64,000 nucleotides of DNA from Paragyromitra xinjiangensis (Eukaryota; Ascomycota; Pezizomycetes; Pezizales; Discinaceae), in the NCBI GenBank assembly GCA_038503065.1, contig JBCAMK010000006.1, positions 992,001 through 1,056,000 of the forward strand. Direction: 5' to 3'. The position numbers and the translations under genes are program-made. Below are positions 55,788 to 64,000 of the stretch, one piece after another; position 1 is the first letter of the stretch, and each line of letters starts with the position of its first letter. The notes below the pieces were generated by a model, which did not search any database, was not told the origin of the DNA, and was given only the letters and a program-made list of their open reading frames with translations.

Positions 55788-56390
55788 ATGTTTTCCCTGC
55801 AATCACACTCAGATGAAAGGCAAGTATATCAGCCTCCACACGCAATTTCAGGCCCCGGACTTGGCTATGCGTATCACATAGAGTGCATCTTCATGTTGGG
55901 CAGCACTAGCTGTTCAAGTGGCCAAGCTTCTATGCACCCCTACGTAGACCCAGGCCAGTTCGAAAACGTCACGAGAATACGAGCACTCGCGTCAGGCAAA
56001 AAGTTTGGAAATACAAGGGAGATCCTTGAAGGGGTACCGATTGGCTAGAATAACAGAAGACCAAGAATCGTAAGTTCCCTATTCGCCGCTGGCATTCCCT
56101 TATATTTCCAAACTTCTTTCCTGACGCGAGTATAGAGCAGAGCATGCAGACCTAGATGGAATGCCTCGATCAGCAGCGGCAGCGACGATTACGACCAGGT
56201 CGGGAACTTCTCGGATCGTAGGATCGATCGAAATCTACACTCTACTTCAGCCTACCAACCACTAGCAGAGGATACGAAATTTCTGATCTTCCCTCCTGTT
56301 TGGAATTCGTTATCGCTTCATGACTTACGAAACGAAGTGGGATTTGACTGTCAGTTACGCAAAACCTACAAGTTCCCGGGTTTGGAGTAG
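55788..56390 (+). pseudogene. Possible gene split by a miniature inverted-repeat element
   Basis: A plus-strand frame from ATG 55788 (MFSLQSHSDERQVYQPPH ... HPYVDPGQFENVTRIRA) reaches the left end of the element at 55986 and then stops within it at 56046. Immediately beyond its right end, an open frame without ATG (56136-56390) reads SGSDDYDQVGNFSDRR ... TKFLIFPPVWNSLSL ... LRKTYKFPGLE to a TAG. Both flanks are protein-like. I infer one former gene broken by the insertion; the two halves could equally be unrelated chance ORFs. No family is recognised. Confidence 0.3.
55986..56130. mobile_element. Miniature inverted-repeat element with CTCGCGTCAGG ends
   Basis: The left arm CTCGCGTCAGG...AGTTTGGAAATACAAGGGA and right arm TCCCTTATATTTCCAAACTT...CCTGACGCGAG are about 35-base inverted repeats with few mismatches. 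The element is 145 bp and non-coding. GAGCA occurs next to the left end and 4 bases outside the right end; I cannot define the target duplication. The ends differ from the TA-bordered elements, so this is a separate family. Confidence 0.75.
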
Positions 56391-57540
56391 AGTACATATC
56401 GAGCAGCATGTGATCAAAAAGTAGGTTGTTTGCGGAACAGGTTGGGTGGCGGGGCTCTCATTTAGCACATTCATCGGCTTAGTTAGTCGGTTTACGCATG
56501 TTCCCATCGAACAAACGAAGCTCAGTACTACATGTATGGTTAAACGTAATACCGTACTCCCTCGCAAGTAACAAATACAACTAGACTGAGGCCGCAGGAC
56601 AAGAGTTGCTACTAGATTGGCTGAGTAGACGTTGAGGCTCAACTACAACGAGTTAAATATAAGAATCAAGGCAATCCGCAGATTTGACATAGATAGTAAG
56701 GGCTCTGCTGCAAAGGCCAGTGATATCACCGTTCTATCATGCAGCCTCAGTCCGGTTGTATTTGTTATTTGCGAGAAAATACGGTATATCACATTAATTG
56801 ATAGGTGCCGGCAGCCAAATATTCCCGTCCAACAAATAGAGCACACATCATGGGTCACCTTAGAGTAACACACATAGCACCTCTAATGTGATGTTTAAAT
56901 TGTCTAAACTATTCTCTGAGAACTGGGGGTACCTACCGTATTATCTCGGCCATAAAGAACTGGCCTAAACTAGACTCAGCTAAAATATAAATGTATGCCT
57001 AGAGTATCTAACCTGCGATGCAACAGGGGCCTGAGCATTTTGGAGGGTTAGGCATGATGTTACCATTATACTAGAGTTCAGATGGTTCATATTGTATTCT
57101 GGTTAGGCATAAGGAGGTCTCACGAGCGGAAACCCCTATTACACCCCCTGAACCGGTCGCGGGTGGATCTAGGCCCCAAAATGTTTTTTTGTGGGTGCGC
57201 GCTCCCATCACATCCACCCAAAACTCAATTTTTCAAAACCCAACTACACCACGAAAATATCCCCAATCCCGAAAATCTCCCTATAGGCAGTGTTTATCAT
57301 ATAGTGAATCGCTGTATAGGATGATTTTCTCAAAACCCCGTCCTATTCAACTATAATAGGTCGTTCTAAATGAGGTATATGTTTATCGATTCCGCCACCA
57401 TACTTTAACTGAAATTACTCTATCAGGAGAATGTGTGCTTGACTGGGGCAACAATTTCTGTCACTTTTTTAGGTTTTCCGAAGACCAATTTAGAACTACC
57501 TAGTCCAGGCCAGTTCTTTATGATCGAGATAGTACGATAT
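56391..57540. other. Intergenic spacer
   Basis: No supported gene; overlapping open frames near 56632-56873 on both strands lack motifs. Confidence 0.4.
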
Positions 57541-57766
57541 ACTGTAAAATCTCAGAATTAACGAACGGGTCTGGACTAGGGCAGCAGGGGAATGCCGTGT
57601 TGACACTGGTTAAACGGCCGTTAAGGCTCATTGCAACAAGTGAACGGTGCCAGGCTCAAACAGAACTGCCTTGAGCAGAGTGGTCACTTTGTTTCTCTAA
57701 CCAGCAACGGCACGGCATCACCCCGCCGTTTCAGCCCAGACCCGTTACTTCTAAGATTTTACGGTA
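57541..57766. mobile_element. TA-bordered inverted-repeat element, 226 bp
   Basis: The left end TACTGTAAAATCTCAGAATT and the right end AGTAACGG-type sequence reading TACCGTAAAATCTTAGAAGT on the opposite strand are inverted repeats. They extend about 80 bases through GGGTCTGG and ATGCCGTG to CTGGTTA. Both borders are TA. No coding capacity. Confidence 0.75.
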
Positions 57767-58581
57767 GCCTATAGGTATATCGAGGGCGCTTCAAGTTGTT
57801 TGACAGCTTTTGTGTGGCTAGAGAGAATTTTCTGAATAACTAGGAGTCGATACCTCTAGATTTGACTCGTATATACTATATAGTCCAGATAGGTATTCTA
57901 GCATACACTAGTTTCCTTTCGCCGTACTACGTTTCCTTCGTTGCTCTAGGCGAAATTTAAGGTTAGGATTCGTTTATTACTAGACACTAGACCTAAAATG
58001 GTAGTGAGATACACATTTTGGGCGTTATCAGATAAGGATATGATGATTGATGATCATACACTTGCTCACAACTCCCCAACACCGAAGGCCCAGAACCGGC
58101 AAAACCAAGAAGACTATTTCTGCTAAAACGAGTGCTCCGGCCCATCCACTAGTAGTACCTATTATTGACCAAACCGTCTACCGAAGTACTGGGAGGAGCA
58201 TGGTACCATTGAGTAGCGGCTTAAGGCTTTGACAGAGCTGCCTCAGTACGCTTCTTTGAAGAGCCTTTTAGTATTGCTACGTACTTCCAAACCATGCACA
58301 AAGTGGAACACTGGTAGATCAATCGCAGCTCAGAGACGATCTGCCCTAGAATTTCCCGACCCACGCGAGTATGAATACTGCCATAACATGTATGAAATGC
58401 AAGAGAAAAAGTCGACTCGCTAAAATAAGAAAACATGCATACGAAACACAAAGACAGAAATCGAACGAACAATGTGTAGATTGACGGCAGAATAAGAAGA
58501 ATAACAGGAGGGGAAGGAAAACAGGTTATACATATTAAAGTTGACTCGCCCCAAACAGAAAGAGAAAGGAACTTTTCACTC
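57767..58581. other. Spacer, 3' side of membrane-protein paralogue 2
   Basis: No gene seen. Confidence 0.4.
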
Positions 58582-59796
58582 TCAGACCACCCCCCTACCA
58601 CCCAACGACTTTGAGGAGATCTTCGAACCAAAGGGAATGTTCCTCGCAATATCGAGGTCAATTTGGCCTTCGTGCTTCCCGGATGATAAACCAATATACT
58701 GCGCCGCCCCACCAGAAGACTGATAGTATTTTAAACCCAGGCCCCTCTTCGAAAGGCGTTTCTCAAGCCCTTTCTCCGAATAAGCGCAAGTTTCTGGCCC
58801 TAGATCCTCCGCCAGAGCACCCCCAAGATCGATAACAGCTCGATAAGTTCCTATATTCCGCCCAGCCTGATTTAACTGACTCTTCCGGTTTGAGTCCACC
58901 CAAAGCCCATAAGTTCCAAAAACCCATATAGCCTGTGAAACAGATACAATCAACCACATATCGGTAGACATTCCATACTTATAACGATTAGTGTTCCTAG
59001 TGAAACAGGTATTGTTCGAGAGATAATTGAACATATTGTACTCTATCCCATCATACATCAAACGCCCCCATGTATTATTACCGATATTTAGCTCATTTTG
59101 AAAATCATCGTAGGTTACAAGACCTCCACCACCTTTCAAGACAATCCACGTCTCTGGGAACGACACATACCCCGTCATCGCCGCCATTAGGGTTGGAAAT
59201 AAAACAACGTAAATCGTCGAGAGAAAAAGCCAAATCATCCTCGCCAAATATCTCCTCGTGCTGAAAATTCGTTTGACTAGAGCCATGAGAGTTGTGATTG
59301 AACCACCGGCGAAGGTCAGGACCGTGTAAAGCTCGTAACTGACTGGAGATGACTCCATGATGTGAACCAAGCCCCCGAGATGGACCTTATAGCAAATGAA
59401 TACCATCAAGGCTTGTCCACCACGACCAACAATAACGTCCCAAGCAATGTCAATAAATTTGACAGTAGCGAAAGAGAATTCCCCCCACGTTATGCTTCCA
59501 ATCTCGAGAAAATTGAGAAAAGAATACCCATCGCTAGCGTTTGGGTCAGGGCATCCAGGTGGTATATCGGGGTTGCCGAGATAGCTGGTTCCAGCAAACA
59601 TAAGTGGAATAAATGGAATTATTGTGGCGGCGATTAAAGGAACGAAAAACATCAATCCGGCCTTGCGTCTTCGAATCTCAGGTGCTACCCTCGACAGGGT
59701 TATTGGAGCAAGGTGGTCAGGGTCGGCAGAGACATACTCGAAGCTGGAAACCGAATCACTGGTTTTTGTCTCCGCGCGTTCTTGGATTGAAGCCAT
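58582..59796 (-). CDS. Multispanning membrane protein, paralogue 2
   Basis: A single-exon ORF of 404 residues from ATG 59796 (MASIQERAETKT); an in-frame ATG at 59820 would add eight. It aligns along its whole length with the protein at 54378-55664, sharing FEYV near the N-terminus, DIAWDVIVGRGGQALM, ICYKVHLGGLVHIMESS, PVSYELYTVL, FSTRRYLARMIWLFLSTIY, FPTLMAAMTGY, VFGTYGLWVDSNRKSQLNQA and GLKYYQSSGGAAQYIGL. The loop between the late helices differs most. Both genes lie on the same strand 2.9 kb apart, so they probably arose by tandem duplication. Function is unknown. Confidence 0.85.
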   Translation of the reverse strand: MASIQERAETKTSDSVSSFEYVSADPDHLAPITLSRVAPEIRRRKAGLMFFVPLIAATIIPFIPLMFAGTSYLGNPDIPPGCPDPNASDGYSFLNFLEIGSITWGEFSFATVKFIDIAWDVIVGRGGQALMVFICYKVHLGGLVHIMESSPVSYELYTVLTFAGGSITTLMALVKRIFSTRRYLARMIWLFLSTIYVVLFPTLMAAMTGYVSFPETWIVLKGGGGLVTYDDFQNELNIGNNTWGRLMYDGIEYNMFNYLSNNTCFTRNTNRYKYGMSTDMWLIVSVSQAIWVFGTYGLWVDSNRKSQLNQAGRNIGTYRAVIDLGGALAEDLGPETCAYSEKGLEKRLSKRGLGLKYYQSSGGAAQYIGLSSGKHEGQIDLDIARNIPFGSKISSKSLGGRGVV

Positions 59797-61779
59797 GATA
59801 AGGCTCGACCTCGTGCCCACTGGTTGCCGCTTGTTGACAGAGCGAAGAGTGGAGGGAGTGTTGGAGTGTTGAAGTGTTTCCCAAGCACAGCGCGAAGCCT
59901 ATGTTCAGTGTGTTTCTGACCTAGAGGTTTACGAAGAAAGGTCAATCGGCAGTCTTATGTGTTTTTCCCGTGCACACCCGGTATCCTATTGGAGATTTAC
60001 CGGGCTAGCCTATACCAGATAGGGAGAGATACTTATGGGTAGCAAAGCAACAGACCAGGCAATTTAGGCCAATCGGACTGTGTAACACTGAAAATAGAAA
60101 TCTTGACGTAAACTTGGGCTTGACTTGTTTCAAGTACTAGTACTCACAGCAACATTCATAGAACCTGCAGAGATATACGGGGATCCACCATCAATACACC
60201 AGCCCCTATTAGTCAAGTCGTGTGCAAAGCCAGATTATTTCTGGTGAGACATAGCACTGCTGTGGTAGCGCACTCTTCTGTACCACCAGAAAAAAGTAAT
60301 GAAACCGCAGATCTTTTCAGGGGCCGAATGTGTGACTTGATGACGCTATCCTCCCGCCTCAGCGTGCCACATCATTCGGTGTTCTAGCTTAATAACAGGA
60401 CATTAAGCTCACCCCACATATTCTTGTGCCTATGGGAGAATTCGGGCTATAAAAGAGACTATGCCGAACATATATGCGATATGAGAGGTAATAAGCGTTA
60501 TATGCACACTATCTTACCAGCTTTAACTCTCTACCGGGTACTAGCGCCAACAATTTTAACGATGCTGATTGTAGATTCACTAAACCTATTCTAACCTAGG
60601 ATAAACACTACAAAAATTGGAATTCACTACACCAACAACAAACATTCCTTAGCGTTTCTCTAAAAGGTCGCTTTTAAAATATGGAATAATTCTGCTCAAA
60701 TTATTCCCTATAATTTTCCGGTCTCACATCCGAAGACTAGTACTCTGCCGGCCTCATGATCACACATATCCACCTTCCAGGATACATCACTTACAGTATG
60801 CACGCGTTTGTAACAGCATGAAATTTTATTTCAGTCCAGAGGCCAATTCCACCAAGCAGGAGTTGTACTGAGTTTCTGTTAGAGATCGGCATTCCGAAGT
60901 CCCCCAATAATTCCCAATGCCACTGCAGATTGATAACATCTGCAGGATTCTGTATTATATTATAAATTTCGAAGCATACCAAAGTACGTTAATTAGATCT
61001 ATTAGTCAATGCTGCAGAAGCAATCTGTTTATCATTAATGCCTCGTTGTAGGCAACTGCGGGGCTCTCCGTACGTTGCTCTTCCACCGATAGAAACCTCC
61101 ATGCCGCAGGCCTTACTACTCCACATAATCCCTATTACTCCATGCCCATAAGATTCTAAAGAGGCCCCAATTAACAAGGGTCTGTATTGGGTGAGCGCTA
61201 AAGTAAGCAGACCCATCAAGAATCCACATCTCCAAAAATCGGCCTAGGTAGACCTAGCGAGTGACATCACATGATCCAATTTTGCTTCCCGAATTCACGA
61301 AAAAGTTTCCAACGAGATATTTTCACCAAGAACATGCACTTTTTAACTTCCCTCCCATACCCCAGCTCAATCACCCACGGCACCAACATACTAGGGTCAG
61401 GGATATGAAGACGGAATAGGTCTCACACTTTTCGTATGGTGACCTCGCAGGATGGAAAATTCCGGTGTTCCATCTCCACTCCCTGACCCGGGTGTACCCG
61501 CGCTGGCCCGGGCCGTAGTGAAACAAGATAGCCGAGTCCTTAGGCTGCCGAAATGACGTGCGCATCCAAAAGGGGACGGGTAAAACCGCCATGCGCGCCT
61601 TAGACATGTCTTAGAAAATTCGATCGATTCAGATTGACTATTTAGAATTGTAATCAAAAATTTACAAGGAATCGGGGTAGCCGCTGGCTGCTTTTTTTTT
61701 ACTTTTTTTTCTTTAAATTTTCCAGGGCTGCGGCAGCTAGAGTGGAGGTGCTTTTTCTAGCGGCAGATTAGGTATTCGC
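59797..61779. other. Intergenic spacer
   Basis: About 2 kb with no convincing gene or strong repeat. Confidence 0.4.
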
Positions 61780-61914
61780 TACTTGGGATAGGCATGAGGA
61801 ACTTAATCATACTTGTTGGAAGGGATTTTTTGATTCGGCCTTATCTAACGCACTGGCGGATTAATTGGTCAACCCACATTTGCATGTTCAAGTTCCTCAT
61901 GCCTGTCCTGAGTA
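61780..61914. mobile_element. TA-bordered miniature inverted-repeat element, copy 2
   Basis: Same family as 28916-29051 and in the same orientation. The left end reads TACTTGGGATAGGCATGAGG and the right end CCTCATGCCTGTCCTGAGTA. The interior is clearly related (CTTGTTGG..G.GATTTT.TGATTCG.CCT and GGATTAATTGGTCAAC). Many differences from copy 1 are C/T or G/A transitions. TA at both borders; 135 bp. Confidence 0.85.
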
Positions 61915-62346
61915 GACGCTGTATTTCCTGCTGTTGGCCAAGATCTTCAATGCTCGATGAGGTGGATGCTCACTGAGCAGGAAGTCCTGTAGTCGAGAAT
62001 AAGATCTTATAGGCTGCTGCTAACCGGTTGCTCCCGGTCTTGTTTGGGCTGAAGGTGGAAAATTTAAGCGGGTTCAATCAGATCATTATGAGATGTTCCT
62101 GGATTGTGTGACGTGTTGTTATTGTTCGCAATGGCTTCACACATGAATTGGATAAGCTGCTTACAGGCTGAGCAACCTGGCTTATGACCATCAATGCCGC
62201 CAAACGCGAACCCATAATCAAAATATACATCATCAACCGTCACTCGAGCACAGATCCCGAAAATTACGGGTTCCGTGGGCAGAATCCACTCATCCATATG
62301 AACCAACCAACCAATATATTTCTACTTTCTAGAATACATAGCCCCT
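61915..62346. other. Spacer, 3' side of Gcn20
   Basis: A minus-strand frame of 80 codons (62306-62064) is open (VDDVYFDYGFAFGGIDGHKP and CSACKQLIQFMCEAI). It may be a chance ORF in the 3' UTR of the Gcn20 gene; not called. Confidence 0.3.
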
Positions 62347-64000
62347 TTACACATGGTGATTCTGCGCCACAACCCCCTTACTATTAGCCTGTTCAATAAT
62401 CCTCTTCTTGTAAGCTTGAATATCTCCCGCAAACGCCTCGACAGTACCATTATCGCACACCCACAGCCTCTGACACACATTCGCCAACATCGTGACATCG
62501 TGTGAGACCATGAGCACACCTCCTTGGAAGTTGCGAAGGGCATCGGAGAGGGCGTCCATCGCTTCAACGTCCAAGTGATTGGAAGGCTCGTCAAGAACCT
62601 GCTCCAGTCAGTATTTGTTTCCAGCCGAGAGAGAAAAAGCGAAGGGAATTATACCAAGATATGAGGATTCGTTAAACTCAAGCATGCAAATGCCACCCTA
62701 CTCTTCTGCCCTCCAGACAACAGCGCCATCTTCTGCAACCCCGTCGTCCCGGTAATACCAAATGCGCCTAAATGTCTTCTATACTCCTCGTCCGTTCGTC
62801 CTGGAAACATCTTCGCGCAAAACCCGACCGCCGACTGCGTTAAATCCAACGCGTCAACGTGATGCTGCGCAAAGAACCCAATTCGCAATCTCGGGTTCTG
62901 TGTAATCAAACCACCAGATGGTTGGAGCTGTCCGATCAATAACTTAAGCACAGTAGTTTTACCCGCTCCGTTAGGCCCCACAATACCAATCCGCGAATCG
63001 AGCTGTACATCTAGATCGACCTTCTCTACGATCGGCTTTCCAGGAACATATGAGAATGAGACGTTGGTCATTTGGATAATCGGCGGTGACAGCTTCTCGA
63101 CCTCTGGGAACTTGAATACAACAGTGTACTCGTCGTCTGGTGCTTCTAGCTTCGGTAGTTTCTCCAGCTTCTTAATTCTGCTCTGCGCTTCGCTCGATTT
63201 CGCCGCGTTGTAGCGGAACTTGTCGATGAATGTTTGCAGATGCTTCCGGTACGCCATCTGGTTCTCGTATTCACGTTTTGCGGTCTTCCTACGCTCCTCT
63301 TTTGTAGCGTAGAAGGCATCAAAGTTGCCACCTTTGTAGTAGTCGAGACGCTCTGAGTGCTGGTGGATGATATCTGTTGCGACTTCGTTCAGGAATGCTC
63401 TGTCGTGGGAGACGACAAGCACGGTGGATGGGTAGTCTTGGAGGTATTCAGATAAGAAGGTGATAGATGGCACGTCCAACATGTTAGACGGTTCGTCAAG
63501 GAGTAGTAGGTCGGGTTTACAGAACAAAGCACGAGCAAGAGCAAGACGCATACGCCAACCTCCAGAGAATGTGCGTGTTGGATGTTGTTGTCGCTCCTGC
63601 GAGAATCCAAGACCAGCAAGGATGGACGCTGCGCGAGATTCGGCTTTATCTGCTTCCATCTCGGTGAGCTTGGAGTGAATATCGGTGAGGATGGTATCGA
63701 GTTCTTCACGCTCGGCAGTAGGGTAGCCTGAAGATGCGGAGACAGTGATAGGATCGGGCCGGGCTTCAATTTCAGCGAGTTCGCGAGTGATGCGTTCTTG
63801 CTCGGCAAGAAGATGTTTTCGCCAGACGTCGGCATCGAGGACGGCTTGCAGGGCGGGGGTGTCGTCACCCATGATTTCCTGCTCGACGTGCAGAATCGTA
63901 ATATGTGTTGGGACCGCAATTTCACGTCTCGATAACGCTCGTAATAGCGTAGATTTACCGATACCGTTCTGACCAACAAGACCATACCGCCGTCCATACG
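62347..64000 (-). CDS. GCN20: Gcn20-type ABC-F ATPase, C-terminal part (runs off window)
   Basis: Exons visible are 64000-62655 and 62598-62347, with 531 residues in view; the N-terminal roughly 200 are outside the window. Two ABC domains are seen. The first has Walker A GQNGIGKST at the window edge, signature FSGGWRMRLALARAL, Walker B LLLLDEPSNMLD and H-loop VVSHD. The second has GPNGAGKTT, LSGGQKSRVAFA, LVLDEPSNHLD (across the intron) and MVSHD. The linker is charged (RIKKLEKLPKLEAPDDEY). ABC-F proteins with this linker and without membrane domains match Gcn20/ABCF3. That protein works with Gcn1 on ribosomes to activate the kinase Gcn2 when amino acids are short. The 56-nt intron is GT...AG in phase 0. 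Confidence 0.92.

Noticed and set aside
1..64000. CRISPR arrays, bacterial operons or phage modules
   Set aside because: Nothing of this kind is present; splice sites and gene content are eukaryotic.

Overview
The window reads as nuclear DNA of a filamentous ascomycete fungus (Pezizomycotina-like). Its genes are monocistronic, lie on both strands, and are split by short introns of about 46-137 nt with GT...AG ends and, in several cases, CTAAC-like branch sites. The recognisable proteins are typical fungal ones: a Hem25 mitochondrial carrier, a Pmc1-type Ca2+-ATPase, P5C dehydrogenase, an Fmp10-like thioesterase, CENP-S/MHF1 and Gcn20. No species can be named from the sequence. Gene density is low: about a dozen well supported genes in 64 kb, separated by long spacers that hold inverted-repeat elements and broken genes.

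Layout. 1-9.6 kb: a possible small F-box-like protein (2916), the Hem25 carrier (3616-4587), a hairpin-rich stretch behind a TATA box (5182-5440), a weak broken frame (6491-6784), the first small coiled-coil gene (7871-8197) and a decayed gene (9003-9600). 9.8-15.1 kb: a four-exon HNH nuclease-like gene, a TA-bordered miniature inverted-repeat element, a 5S rRNA gene, and two more small coiled-coil genes (13260, 14586). 16.3-22.7 kb: a three-exon HD-domain cyanamide hydratase-like gene, a decayed gene (17279-17761) and a six-exon vacuolar-type Ca2+-ATPase. 22.7-37.6 kb: mostly spacer, with two adjacent miniature elements (28.9-29.2 kb), the thioesterase (29610-30600) and two further small coiled-coil genes (33712, 36006). 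37.7-41 kb: a four-exon P5C dehydrogenase with repeats in its promoter, and an acidic-tailed protein. 43-47 kb: a broken ankyrin-repeat gene, a two-exon protein of unknown function and a doubtful small spliced gene. 50-53.2 kb: a DEDDy 3'-5' exonuclease and four-exon CENP-S/MHF1. 54-62 kb: two paralogous multispanning membrane proteins separated by inverted-repeat elements. 62.3-64 kb: the C-terminal two thirds of Gcn20, running off the window edge.

The recognised genes are housekeeping or metabolic and show no sign of acting as one pathway. Two themes stand out. First, five short ORFs of 82-110 residues share an N-terminal H-x-x-R-[I/V] motif followed by a charged helical region. Three of them also share a conserved block upstream of the start codon, which suggests a dispersed, lineage-restricted gene family. 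Second, most premature stops in the broken genes are TAA or TAG where the reading frame suggests CAA or CAG. This is the pattern expected from repeat-induced point mutation (CpA to TpA) or an equivalent C-to-T process.

All exon boundaries were placed by eye and checked only for frame and splice-site consistency.
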